A stretch of 64,000 nucleotides of DNA from G963665495 sp963677785. GTDB taxonomy: Bacteria; Desulfobacterota; Desulfovibrionia; Desulfovibrionales; Desulfovibrionaceae. Where the stretch lies: NCBI GenBank assembly GCA_963677785.2, contig CAXXDH010000003.1:1860001-1924000 (forward strand). The letters are read 5' to 3'. The translations under genes and the position numbers were made by a program. The notes beneath the pieces are model-generated. The model searched no databases and was not told the origin of the DNA. It saw only the letters and a program-made list of their open reading frames with translations. This document shows positions 1 to 7,709 of the stretch, piece after piece (the first letter of the stretch is position 1; each line of letters starts with the position of its first letter).

Positions 1-2
1 CC

Positions 3-56
3 GTGTTTTATGGGCTGATTTTGCAGCAGCTCGTGGAGGAATCCGGCGAGGGCTGA
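3..56 (+). CDS. 3' end of an unidentified gene
   Basis: An open frame enters from the left edge and stops with TGA at 54-56. Its 17 readable residues (ending LVEESGEG) look like an ordinary protein C-terminus, but they are too few to assign a family. It would converge on the LysR gene that begins on the other strand 24 bases further on. It could also be a chance open frame. Confidence 0.3.
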   Translation: MFYGLILQQLVEESGEG

Positions 57-79
57 CCTGAAACGGGCTCCCGCATGTC

Positions 80-940
80 TTACTCCCGTATGTCTTCCAG
101 GCAAAGCGCTTCAAAGGCGGCATAGGCCTTTGTGGCGGCCAGCCTGCCGTCGCGAATCAGCTGTACGGGCACAAATCGCAGAGATTCCGGCAGCGGGTGC
201 GTACGTACAGCTTTTTCAAATTCCAGACGCCGGATGGTGGAAACAGGCATGGCGGCCACGCCCATGCCCTGGGCCACGCAATGCAAGGCCACACCCGAGG
301 AAGGCAGTTCCAGGGTTCTGCCCGGCGTGACGCCGTTGCGGGACAGCCAGCGTTCAAAGGTCCGCCGAAAAGAGCACCCGTTGCGCTGCAGCACCACGGC
401 CTGGGCCGCCTGCAGCGGATCGGCCACATCCGGCGCGGTGACCAGGACCAGCTCTTCCTGGAACAGCTCCGTGCCCGCCAGTTGCGCGTTGCGTATTTCG
501 CCGCTGATGAGCGCGGCATCCAGCTCCTGCCGCAGCACTTTATCCGCCAGCTGCTGCGAGGGAGACACTTCCAGCGAAAGCTCCACCGCTGCGTAGCGGC
601 GGGCATAGGCGATCAGCTTGTCCGCCAGCCAGTTGGCGACCACCGAATCCGTGGCTCCGATCCGGAACGCCCCGGCAGGGCCGCTGCAGTTCTCCAGACT
701 GGCCCTGGCTTCGTGCAACACATTGTGCACCTGCCGCGCATAGGGCAGCAACAGACAGCCCTCGGATGTCAGAGCCATGCCACGCGGTTTGCGGATAAAC
801 AAGGGCTTGCCCAATTCCTGTTCCAGACCACGGATACGGGCCGTGACATTGGAAGGCACGTAATGGAGCGCCTGGGCAGCCTTGGTGACGCTCCCTAGTT
901 CGGCCACGGCTTTGAAGATGCGCAACGTTTCACTGTCCAT
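80..940 (-). CDS. LysR-family transcriptional regulator
   Basis: This 286-residue protein has the LysR-type layout. An N-terminal winged helix-turn-helix covers roughly residues 1-60 (MDSETLRIFKAVAELGSVTKAA, then ALHYVPSNVTARIRGLE). A linker helix follows, then a periplasmic-binding-like effector domain from about residue 90 (FRIGATDS). LysR proteins are usually about 300 residues, so it is full length. It is read divergently from the QueG-like gene at 1029, and the 88-base gap between them contains short inverted repeats suited to a shared operator. LysR regulators often control the divergent neighbour and themselves, so the QueG-like gene is the natural candidate target. The ligand cannot be read from the sequence. 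Confidence 0.9.
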   Translation of the reverse strand: MDSETLRIFKAVAELGSVTKAAQALHYVPSNVTARIRGLEQELGKPLFIRKPRGMALTSEGCLLLPYARQVHNVLHEARASLENCSGPAGAFRIGATDSVVANWLADKLIAYARRYAAVELSLEVSPSQQLADKVLRQELDAALISGEIRNAQLAGTELFQEELVLVTAPDVADPLQAAQAVVLQRNGCSFRRTFERWLSRNGVTPGRTLELPSSGVALHCVAQGMGVAAMPVSTIRRLEFEKAVRTHPLPESLRFVPVQLIRDGRLAATKAYAAFEALCLEDIRE

Positions 941-987
941 TCATATTTCCTGAATGATGAGATGAAAATAATTCATTTGAAACGAAT
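939..987. promoter_or_regulatory. Inverted repeats in the LysR/QueG-like divergent gap
   Basis: The arms ATTCA (939-943) and TGAAT (951-955) form an interrupted palindrome over the LysR start. A related imperfect palindrome with core CATTTGAAACGAATG lies about 30 bases away (974-988). Two similar dyads between divergent genes fit a LysR-type autoregulatory and activation site. The half TTTGAAACG also resembles half of the operator upstream of kduI. Confidence 0.35.
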
Positions 988-1028
988 GTTACAGCAGGGT
1001 AGCCTTGGTGTCAAAAAAGGATTGCGCC

Positions 1029-1901
1029 ATGCAAGTACTCACGCAAACGATACGAAACTGGTTGGAGGACCGGCACAACAACGCCCTTGCCCCTGGCTCG
1101 GATGTGCCCGCTTTTGCCGAGCCACTGGTTGGCTGCGCGGCGGGGGACGATTCGCTGTTCGCCTTTCTTAAACAGGATATCGGACCGGAGTTTTACTGGA
1201 CCCCTCGGGAAGCTTTTCAGACCGCTTATCCTGCCAGACCTGTGTCAGGGGAAGACCTGAGCGTGGTCAGCTGGGTATTGCCCCAGACTGAGCAGACGCG
1301 CGCGGCGCATCGCAGGGAAAAGTCCATGCCGAGCATCGAGTGGAGCTGCGCGCGCCATTACGGCGAGAAGGTCAACGAGAATCTCCGCCGCCATGTGATC
1401 AGCTGGCTCGCGGAAAGGGGCATTGAGGCCTGTGCGCCCGCGCTGCTTCCACAGTGGTCCCGGGAAGTCTCCGAACGCTATGGATTCGCCTCGCGCTGGT
1501 CCGAACGGCATACGGCGTACGCCTGCGGTCTGGGGACATTCGGCTTGTCTGACGGCTTGATCACCCCGGTGGGCAAGGCCATCCGCCTGGGGTCGGTGGT
1601 GGTGCGCCACCAATACGCGCCCACTCCGCGGACCTATACGTCGCATACGGAATGGTGTTTGTTTTACGCCACAGGCAAATGCCGGGCCTGCATCCGGCGT
1701 TGTCCGGCCGGGGCCATTTCCGAAGCCGGGCATGACAAACAACGCTGCAAAACCTACATCCGTACGGTCACGGCCGCGTATGTGGAAGAAGAGCAGCTCG
1801 GGTTCCGGGTGAACAGCTGCGGCTTCTGCCAGACAAAAGTGCCCTGCGAACACGGCAATCCCACAGCGCGGTTACGGCACGGCCGGGATTCAAACGGTTG
1901 A
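1029..1901 (+). CDS. QueG-like 4Fe-4S protein (epoxyqueuosine reductase-like)
   Basis: About 290 residues. The C-terminal third carries two ferredoxin-like cysteine clusters: CRACIRRCP plus a later Cys (KQRCKTY), then CGFCQTKVPC. This is the arrangement of the epoxyqueuosine reductase (QueG) superfamily. True QueG is a cobalamin enzyme of about 350 residues, often with a HEAT domain. This protein is shorter and has no HEAT extension, so it is probably one of the QueG-like proteins of unknown substrate. The ATG at 1029 is preferred because AAAGGA lies 8 bases upstream; a TTG at 1005 is the alternative. It is divergent from the LysR gene, which may regulate it. Confidence 0.7.
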   Translation: MQVLTQTIRNWLEDRHNNALAPGSDVPAFAEPLVGCAAGDDSLFAFLKQDIGPEFYWTPREAFQTAYPARPVSGEDLSVVSWVLPQTEQTRAAHRREKSMPSIEWSCARHYGEKVNENLRRHVISWLAERGIEACAPALLPQWSREVSERYGFASRWSERHTAYACGLGTFGLSDGLITPVGKAIRLGSVVVRHQYAPTPRTYTSHTEWCLFYATGKCRACIRRCPAGAISEAGHDKQRCKTYIRTVTAAYVEEEQLGFRVNSCGFCQTKVPCEHGNPTARLRHGRDSNG

Positions 1902-2019
1902 GACGGATGTAATGAACATATTTCCGACGCCCTTTCCCTTGAACGCGGCACGTAAGCGGGGTACAGTCGAAACGACTCATCTGTAGTTGAAAACGATTAC
2001 GATGTTTGGCTGGGTCTGT

Positions 2020-2036
2020 TTGAAACGTTGTTTCAA
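2020..2036. promoter_or_regulatory. KdgR-like operator upstream of kduI
   Basis: A perfect 7-3-7 inverted repeat, TTGAAAC-GTT-GTTTCAA, ends 16 bases before the kduI start. Its form is very close to the operators of KdgR, the IclR-family repressor of uronate catabolism in enterobacteria (TGAAAC..GTTTCA type). Lying between promoter and start codon of two uronate genes, it is a convincing repressor site. No kdgR gene is in the window. Confidence 0.6.
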
Positions 2037-2052
2037 GATCAAGGAGGAAAGT

Positions 2053-2889
2053 ATGGAAATACGCTATGCGCTGCATCCGGAGCATGCGGCCGTATTGGAT
2101 ACGGCCGAACTGCGCGATCATTTTCTGATAGAAACGCTGTTTTCAGAGGACAAGCTCAACCTTGTCTACAGTTCGCTGGACCGTTTGATTGTCGGTGGCG
2201 CGTGCCCGGCCCCGGGGTCGTCGGTGGCTCTGGAAGCGGATGCCAAAAGCATAGGCGCGGCGTATTTCCTGGAACGGCGCGAGCTGGGCGTCATCAACAT
2301 CGGCGGTCCGGGCGAGGTCGTCGTGGACGGCGTTGTCCATACGCTGCAGCCTCGGGACGGCCTGTACGTGGGCAAGGGCGCTAAAGAGGTGCTGTTCAAA
2401 TCTTCGGACAAGGCCGCCCCGTCCAGGTTCTATCTGAATTCGGCTCCCGCGCATCTGGCCTACCCCACGGAGCAGGTTTCCTTTGCCACGGCCGAGCCCA
2501 CCCATCTGGGGGATCTGGAAAAAAGCAACAAGCGTACGATCCGCAAGTATATCCATCCGGACGGCATCAAAAGCTGCCAGCTGGTCATGGGCATGACCTC
2601 GCTGGACACCGGCTGCGTCTGGAACACCATGCCCACCCATACACACGAACGCCGTATGGAGGCTTACCTGTATTTCGGCCTGGAGCCGGACCAGCTGGTT
2701 TTTCACTTCATGGGCCGGCCTGCGGAAACCCGCCATCTGGTGGTCCGCAACGAGCAGGCCGTACTCTCGCCCAGCTGGTCCATCCACGCCGGGGCGGGCA
2801 CTTCCAACTATACCTTTATCTGGGGCATGGCCGGAGAAAACCAGACCTTCAGCGACATGGACGGCGTGCCCATGTCCGAGTTGCTGTAG
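2053..2889 (+). CDS. kduI: 5-keto-4-deoxyuronate isomerase
   Basis: The product is 278 residues, exactly the usual KduI length. KduI converts 5-keto-4-deoxyuronate (from unsaturated uronates released by pectin or glycosaminoglycan lyases) to 2,5-diketo-3-deoxygluconate. The cupin metal-binding segment MPTHTHERRMEAYLYF, with its His-x-His and Glu ligands, is present, and WSIHAGAGTSNYTF supplies the last histidine. The ATG at 2053 has an ideal AAGGAGG 5 bases upstream; a longer in-frame start at 1987 lacks one. kduD follows after 52 bases, so the pair supplies consecutive steps. No polysaccharide lyase, transporter or KDG kinase/aldolase gene is adjacent. Confidence 0.95.
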   Translation: MEIRYALHPEHAAVLDTAELRDHFLIETLFSEDKLNLVYSSLDRLIVGGACPAPGSSVALEADAKSIGAAYFLERRELGVINIGGPGEVVVDGVVHTLQPRDGLYVGKGAKEVLFKSSDKAAPSRFYLNSAPAHLAYPTEQVSFATAEPTHLGDLEKSNKRTIRKYIHPDGIKSCQLVMGMTSLDTGCVWNTMPTHTHERRMEAYLYFGLEPDQLVFHFMGRPAETRHLVVRNEQAVLSPSWSIHAGAGTSNYTFIWGMAGENQTFSDMDGVPMSELL

Positions 2890-2941
2890 CGGCCTTGGAG
2901 CCGCCGGAGGCACAAAAACGGTTTTATTGAGGGATACGAGG

Positions 2942-3703
2942 ATGATTCTGGAAAAATTCAGTCTTGCGGGCAAGGCGGCCATTGTCACGGGCAGCAACAC
3001 GGGCCTGGGGCGGGCCATGGCGTTGGGCCTGGCCGAGGCCGGTGCGGACGTGGCCGGGGTCTACAGTACGACTCCCCCTACGGATCAGGAGGCTTACGAA
3101 CGACTCGGCCGTCGCTTTCTGCCCATCCGGGCGGACCTGCGTACTACGGAACATGTGGAGTCGATTGTGGAGCAGACTGTTTCCGGGCTGGGGCGGGTGG
3201 ATATTCTGGTGAACAACGCGGGCATTATCCGGCGTGCGCCCGCGCTGGAGTTCGGCGAACAGGACTGGGACGAGGTCCTGGACGTGAATCTGAAGTCGTT
3301 GTTCTTTCTCAGCCAGGCAGTGGCCAAACGTTTCGTGGCCCAGGGCAGCGGCGGCAAGATCATCAACGTGGCCTCCATGCTTTCCTTTCAGGGCGGCATC
3401 CGCGTGCCGTCCTACACGGCCAGCAAGAGCGGGGTCATGGGGCTGACGCGGCTGCTGGCCAACGAATGGGCCCCCCACGGGATCAACGTCAACGCGATCG
3501 CTCCGGGGTATATGGTCACCGACAACACCAAAGCCCTGCGCGAGGACCCCGAGCGTGACAAGCAGATCCGCGAACGCATCCCGGCCGGAGAATGGGGGAG
3601 TCCGGAAGATTTGCAGGGCGCCGTTGTTTTTCTGGCTTCGGGCGCGGCAAGCTACGTGCACGGGTATACGCTCGCCGTTGACGGGGGCTGGCTGGCCCGC
3701 TGA
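2942..3703 (+). CDS. kduD: 2-dehydro-3-deoxy-D-gluconate 5-dehydrogenase
   Basis: A 253-residue short-chain dehydrogenase, the same length as E. coli KduD. It has the Rossmann motif TGSNTGLG near residue 18, the NNAG motif (VNNAGIIRR), the catalytic Ser in the NVASMLSFQGG region, and the YTASKSG Tyr-Lys pair. KduD reduces 2,5-diketo-3-deoxygluconate to KDG with NAD(P)H, the step after KduI. GAGGG lies 8 bases before the ATG at 2942; an upstream TTG at 2927 is less likely. SDR family members are hard to tell apart alone, but the adjacency to kduI makes the assignment firm. An intrinsic terminator follows. Confidence 0.93.
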   Translation: MILEKFSLAGKAAIVTGSNTGLGRAMALGLAEAGADVAGVYSTTPPTDQEAYERLGRRFLPIRADLRTTEHVESIVEQTVSGLGRVDILVNNAGIIRRAPALEFGEQDWDEVLDVNLKSLFFLSQAVAKRFVAQGSGGKIINVASMLSFQGGIRVPSYTASKSGVMGLTRLLANEWAPHGINVNAIAPGYMVTDNTKALREDPERDKQIRERIPAGEWGSPEDLQGAVVFLASGAASYVHGYTLAVDGGWLAR

Positions 3704-3738
3704 TATTTCGGTTCGCGCCATCCTTTTCGCAGCAAAAG

Positions 3739-3766
3739 CCCGGACTGCAAGGTCCGGGTTCATTTT
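3739..3766 (+). terminator. Intrinsic terminator after kduD
   Basis: CCCGGAC (3739-3745) pairs perfectly with GTCCGGG (3752-3758) across a 6-base loop and is followed by TTCATTTT. It lies 35 bases after the kduD stop. Confidence 0.7.
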
Positions 3767-3784
3767 CAGGGGCGTCCGGCAGTG

Positions 3785-3814
3785 GGTTATGAGGGGCGCG
3801 CGCCCCTCATAACC
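3785..3814. terminator. 30-bp perfect palindrome between convergent genes
   Basis: GGTTATGAGGGGCGC is followed directly by its exact reverse complement. The palindrome lies between the convergent kduD and decarboxylase genes, 15 bases from the latter's stop codon, and T-rich sequence follows on the plus side. It probably acts as a bidirectional terminator. Perfect symmetry with no loop would also allow cruciform extrusion. Confidence 0.55.
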
Positions 3815-3829
3815 GATTTGTTTGTCGTC

Positions 3830-5059
3830 TTATTTGGCAGGCGTGTCGAAAATACCGATCTGGTTGCCCAGGCGGACGCGGATGGCGTCCGAGGCATAGC
3901 GTTTGGGTTCGAATACCAGAATGCACAGCGAGCCACCGTAAAGAAAATGGCCCAGGCGTTCCCCCCGTTTCACCGGTACCGGTTTTTTGAGATCATGAAA
4001 TTTCTGATCAAAGACGAGAGAGCTGACCGTGTTCAACCCAACGGGCACCACTGCCACGCAGCCGTACTTTTCCGTATCTATGATAAAATAGCCGCGCTGG
4101 AAGTGTTCAAATTTGCTGAAGTCCGAACCCTTGTAGCCCACGTTTCCGTTGGGAGGCGCCCATTCGGGAAAGTTGTCATACCCGAAAAAGGCGTCCGGGA
4201 TGATCTTCGCTTCCACCATCTTGCCTCCCACGGGTGCGTGGTAGTGATGATAGGTGTTGGGCATCAGCACACAGGACAGGGCCGTGCCTCCTATGAATTT
4301 TTTGGCGTATTTTGATCCGCCCAGGAGGTCCGAAATGTTCAGGGCCTGATTCCCTTTGGTGGGAATGGGCGTGTGCTCGCTGGTGATGATTTGCGGGATG
4401 GAATTGACGATACAGTCCGTTGGGGCGCTAATGATGTAGTCCCTGTTGGGCATGGTCTGCGGGCGGCTTTTGTCCTGGTCTAGCAAAGTTCGGGCGAAAA
4501 ATTCATTGTATGAATGAAATCCGCCGTCCGGGGCCTTGGGATCGGGAAGATGATAGTCCTCTTTTTCGACCCGCGGATCCTGCAGCCACATGGCGACCTT
4601 TGTTGTGGAAGCGGGGCTGTCCAGGAATGCGCCGCGCTGCTTGACGAAGTCCTGCAGCAGTTCCTTGCCCGGCGATTGCTGGACCAGCACGAATCCACAG
4701 GGGTTTTTGTAATAGAACCAGGCGAAATTCTGGATATAGCGCAACCCGTCGTCATGCGATCCTTCGACCTCCGGCAAAAAAGCGCACCATTCGCGCAGAA
4801 AAGCCACCAGATCCGGAAAGCTCTTGCCTATCCAGGGGTTGCCTTGCGGATATTCGGGCGGCAACTGCTTCATGTTTGCAAATGCCGCATCCACCAATTG
4901 TTTGAATGCCGCATCGGACGCATAGGTCTTTTCCAACGCGGTGATGGAATCTTCGCACGGGCACTTCTCTTCGGCGGCCAGTGCCGTGCCCGAGGGCATC
5001 AGGCCGCAGCATGAAAGAAAAACACTGAAAAGGATAGCAGCAAGCAGTTTGTTGGGCAT
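3830..5059 (-). CDS. Exported phosphatidylserine-decarboxylase-like pyruvoyl enzyme
   Basis: The 409-residue product begins with a hydrophobic export signal of about 28 residues (LLAAILFSVFLSCC ... ALA), which could also be read as a lipobox at LSC-C. The rest is a PSD-family decarboxylase. Residues about 35-200 resemble the N-terminal domain found in PSD-like amino-acid decarboxylases such as fungal PsiD. HHYHAPVGG near residue 272 carries the catalytic histidines. HFLYGGSLCILVF near residue 376 contains the GGS self-cleavage site that produces the pyruvoyl group. The substrate may be phosphatidylserine or a free amino acid. The export signal is unusual, since bacterial PSD is normally a cytoplasm-facing inner-membrane enzyme. 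No phosphatidylserine synthase gene is nearby. Confidence 0.75.
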   Translation of the reverse strand: MPNKLLAAILFSVFLSCCGLMPSGTALAAEEKCPCEDSITALEKTYASDAAFKQLVDAAFANMKQLPPEYPQGNPWIGKSFPDLVAFLREWCAFLPEVEGSHDDGLRYIQNFAWFYYKNPCGFVLVQQSPGKELLQDFVKQRGAFLDSPASTTKVAMWLQDPRVEKEDYHLPDPKAPDGGFHSYNEFFARTLLDQDKSRPQTMPNRDYIISAPTDCIVNSIPQIITSEHTPIPTKGNQALNISDLLGGSKYAKKFIGGTALSCVLMPNTYHHYHAPVGGKMVEAKIIPDAFFGYDNFPEWAPPNGNVGYKGSDFSKFEHFQRGYFIIDTEKYGCVAVVPVGLNTVSSLVFDQKFHDLKKPVPVKRGERLGHFLYGGSLCILVFEPKRYASDAIRVRLGNQIGIFDTPAK

Positions 5060-5300
5060 GAACTATCTCCTTATGGTTGCAAGTAACGCTCGTGAGCTCC
5101 TGAGGGAGCGGCATCAGGTCAGGTATCTATCTGGAGATATAGATGTATTTTCCTTTTGAGGCAAACCGGATCCGACGTTTACATTCAATCGAAAACGCGT
5201 ATGAAGAAAGACAACTCCCTTGATTGGCCTGGAGGGGCCGGGGGAAGTTTATTTCAAGTTGGCGTACTGCGATTTCAACTCCGACAAGGAGGAAATGTAT

Positions 5301-6362
5301 ATGTATCGCGGATTGAAAGAACGGCTGGAACAGGGCGGCGTGGTCTGCGCCGAGGGCTATCTGTTCGAACTCGAACGCCGGGGCTATCTGCAGGCCGGTT
5401 CGTTCGTGCCCGAGGTGGCTCTGGATAATCCGGAGGTGCTGCTGCAGGTGCACCGGGATTTCTGGCACGCGGGCTCGGACGTGATGGTGGCTTTCACCTA
5501 CAACGGGCACCGTGAAAAGCTGCGGATGATCGGCAAGGAAAATCTGCTTCAGCCGTTGAACCGCCAGGCGCTGCATCTGGCCAGGACAGTAGCGACGGAG
5601 GCGGAGAAACTGCACGGCCGGGAGCGCGCCCTGACCGCGGGCAATCTTTCCAACACCAATGTCTACGCACCCAACGATACGCAGTCCGAAAAACAGGTCC
5701 GGGCCATGTTCGACGAGATGGTGGGCTGGGCCGTTGACGAAGGCGTGGATTATATGATCGCCGAAACCTTCTACTATCATGGCGAGGCCCGGATTGCGCT
5801 GGAGGCCATCAAGGCCGCCGGGCTGCCCGCGGTGGTGACCCACGGGCTCATGGCCGAAAACGTGCTTTGGGACGATATGCCGGTGGAGGAGTCCTGCAAA
5901 CGGCTGGAAGACCTGGGCGCGGACGTGGTGGGCATGAACTGCTTTCGCGGACCGCGAACCATGATGCCCTATCTGCGGCGGATTCGCGAGAGAGTACGGG
6001 GCCCTGTGGCGGCGTTGCCCGTGACCTACCGTACGACGGACGAACACCCGACCTTTTTCAATCTGCCGGATCCGGGCAACACCGTGAGCCTGCCCCTGCG
6101 TACGACTTTTCCCACGGCGCTGGATTCACTGGCGGCCACCCGCTATGAGCTGGCCGCATGGGCGCGTGAGGCCTACGATACGGGTATTCATTATCTGGGC
6201 ATCTGTTGCGGGAACACGCCGGCCTATACGCGTGCCGTTGCCGAGGCCCTGGGGCGCGACACACCCGCCTCGCGGTATTCACCGGACATGAGCAAACAAT
6301 TTTTGTTCGGCGACGACCCCGGTTTGGCACAGCATATTACGAAACGTAGCGAAAAAGCCTGA
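5301..6362 (+). CDS. Homocysteine S-methyltransferase / BHMT-like protein
   Basis: About 353 residues. The protein has the homocysteine methyltransferase barrel: substrate-binding GYLFELERRGY near the N-terminus, and the zinc cysteines in VVGMNCF and LGICCGNTPAYT (the usual GGCCG segment). Such enzymes move a methyl group from betaine, S-methylmethionine or similar donors to homocysteine in the cytoplasm. The ATG at 5301 lies 8 bases after AAGGAGG; the in-frame ATG at 5295 is too close to it. The gene stands alone, divergent from the decarboxylase and followed by the rpsF promoter. The donor cannot be read from the sequence; a betaine-like donor is plausible from the family. Confidence 0.8.
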   Translation: MYRGLKERLEQGGVVCAEGYLFELERRGYLQAGSFVPEVALDNPEVLLQVHRDFWHAGSDVMVAFTYNGHREKLRMIGKENLLQPLNRQALHLARTVATEAEKLHGRERALTAGNLSNTNVYAPNDTQSEKQVRAMFDEMVGWAVDEGVDYMIAETFYYHGEARIALEAIKAAGLPAVVTHGLMAENVLWDDMPVEESCKRLEDLGADVVGMNCFRGPRTMMPYLRRIRERVRGPVAALPVTYRTTDEHPTFFNLPDPGNTVSLPLRTTFPTALDSLAATRYELAAWAREAYDTGIHYLGICCGNTPAYTRAVAEALGRDTPASRYSPDMSKQFLFGDDPGLAQHITKRSEKA

Positions 6363-6408
6363 GATCACCGGCTGATTAGGATGGGCTGCATTTTGACGGA
6401 TGCAGTCC

Positions 6409-6437
6409 TTGACTGCACATCTGATCCGGGCTATTAA
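6409..6437 (+). promoter_or_regulatory. Sigma-70-type promoter of rpsF-rpsR-rplI-dnaB
   Basis: TTGACT (6409-6414) and TATTAA (6432-6437) are separated by 17 bases. Initiation near 6444 would give a leader of about 90 nucleotides before rpsF. It is one of the best-formed promoter pairs in the window. Confidence 0.7.
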
Positions 6438-6475
6438 TCCCGATTCCGCCTTGTTCTTTCTTGCTTCGTTGTGGA

Positions 6476-6506
6476 GCTGCGTCCGTGGACGGTCCGTGGA
6501 CGCTGG
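6476..6506 (+). promoter_or_regulatory. Possible S6:S18 autoregulatory leader structure
   Basis: The rpsF leader contains a tandem 11-base repeat, GTCCGTGGACG (6481-6491 and 6492-6502). Each unit is itself a small dyad (GTCC/GGAC), and GCGTCC at the start can pair with GGACGC at the end. Many bacterial rpsF leaders carry a hairpin with an exposed CCG that binds the S6:S18 complex, and CCG is present in each unit here. This is a structural guess from position and motif. Confidence 0.35.
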
Positions 6507-6535
6507 AAAGGACCAAAGACCGCAAGGAGATTTGC

Positions 6536-6856
6536 ATGTCATTACGGAAGTATGAAACCCTGTTGCTTCTGAGCCCCGAGCTGACGGATGAGGAGCGCGA
6601 GGAAACCCTCGCCACCTTCACCGGCATCATCGAGCGCGACGGAGGCAAAATCCTGACAATCGACAAATGGGGCATGCGCGACCTGGCCTACCCGGTCCGC
6701 AAGCTTACCCGCGGCTACTACGTACGCTACGAATACCTCGGCGGCAACGCCCTGGTGCAGGAACTCGAACGGATCATCCGGATCACCGAGAATGTTTTCA
6801 AGTTTGTCACCGTCAAGCTTGAGCACGAGCATGTCGAAGAAGAGGAGGTAGCGTAA
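6536..6856 (+). CDS. rpsF: 30S ribosomal protein S6
   Basis: A 106-residue protein starting MSLRKYETLLLLSPEL, the typical S6 N-terminus, with GKILTIDKWGMRDLAYPVRK and GYYVRYEY further on. S6 binds the 30S platform as a heterodimer with S18, which is encoded 1 base downstream. The ATG at 6536 follows AAGGAG with 7-base spacing; the open frame extends further upstream but without family similarity. The C-terminus is acidic (HEHVEEEEVA). First gene of the rpsF-rpsR-rplI-dnaB operon. Confidence 0.98.
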   Translation: MSLRKYETLLLLSPELTDEEREETLATFTGIIERDGGKILTIDKWGMRDLAYPVRKLTRGYYVRYEYLGGNALVQELERIIRITENVFKFVTVKLEHEHVEEEEVA

Positions 6857-6857
6857 C

Positions 6858-7121
6858 ATGGCTTTTAAGAGAAGATTCACTCCCAAACGTAAATTCTGCC
6901 GTTTTTGCGCCAACAAGGATCTGCCGCTGGACTACAAGCGTCCCGACATCCTGGCCGAATTCATCACTGATCGCGGCAAGATCATTGCCCGCCGCATCAC
7001 CGGTACCTGCGCCAAGCATCAGCGCAGGCTGACCACCGAGATCAAGCGTGCCCGCCAGATGGCTCTGCTCTACTACACGGCTACGCACTCCAGCCAGGTG
7101 CAAAAGAAGTCGGTACTTTAG
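6858..7121 (+). CDS. rpsR: 30S ribosomal protein S18
   Basis: 87 residues. The family core KFCRFCANKDLPLDYKRPD and the segment ITGTCAKHQRRLTTEIKRARQMALL identify S18, which pairs with S6 on the 30S platform. FCRFC with the later TCAKH is a zinc-ribbon-like cysteine arrangement found in many bacterial S18 proteins. AGGAGGTAGC lies just upstream, inside the end of rpsF, so the two genes are probably translationally linked. Confidence 0.98.
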   Translation: MAFKRRFTPKRKFCRFCANKDLPLDYKRPDILAEFITDRGKIIARRITGTCAKHQRRLTTEIKRARQMALLYYTATHSSQVQKKSVL

Positions 7122-7130
7122 GAGGCCATG

Positions 7131-7709
7131 ATGAAGTTGATACTGCGAGCCGATGTGGATAATCTCGGCCTGCTGGGCGAAGTGGTAAACGTTAAGCCCG
7201 GTTATGGCCGCAACTATTTGATCCCCCAGGGGTTGGCCATGCTGGCCTCCGAGGGCAATGTCAAGCTCTTTGAGCTGGAACGTAAAAAACTGCAGTCCCG
7301 TATGGACGAGCTGCGCCAGGCAGCCATGAGCCTGGGCGAAAAAGTCGCTGCCGCGGTTGTGGAAATCTCCATGCGCGCCGGTGAAGGTGACAAGCTCTAC
7401 GGTTCGGTTACCCGCGCCGCCATTGCCGACCAGCTCAACACGCTTCTCGGCAGCGACGTCGAAGAGATCGACCGCAAGAAAATCATGCTGGAAGAGCCCA
7501 TTCGCGCCCTGGGCGAGTACAAGATCACGGTGCGCCTGCATCGCGACGTACAGCCCGAGCTGACTGTCAAAGTCCTCAAGTACGGCGCGGATTATGAGCA
7601 GGAAGACGTGGCTGAAGAGCCCGAGACTGCCGAAGAACCCCAGGTAGAGACCGCGGACGTTGAATCCCCCGCGGAGGAGCCGGAAGTTGGAGCAGCCGAA
7701 GACGCCTGA
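7131..7709 (+). CDS. rplI: 50S ribosomal protein L9
   Basis: The N-terminal L9 signature is clear: MKLILRADVDNLGLLGEVVNV, then PGYGRNYLIPQGLA. L9 binds 23S rRNA near the L1 stalk and projects to a neighbouring ribosome. At 192 residues it exceeds the usual 148-150; the extra 40 or so are an acidic tail of Glu, Ala and Pro (EEPETAEEPQVETADVES). The start at 7131 gives the standard N-terminus with 5-base spacing from GGAGG; ATG 7128 is too close. The 3' end overlaps dnaB by 23 bases, and the part encoding the tail also supplies the dnaB ribosome-binding site. Confidence 0.97.
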   Translation: MKLILRADVDNLGLLGEVVNVKPGYGRNYLIPQGLAMLASEGNVKLFELERKKLQSRMDELRQAAMSLGEKVAAAVVEISMRAGEGDKLYGSVTRAAIADQLNTLLGSDVEEIDRKKIMLEEPIRALGEYKITVRLHRDVQPELTVKVLKYGADYEQEDVAEEPETAEEPQVETADVESPAEEPEVGAAEDA

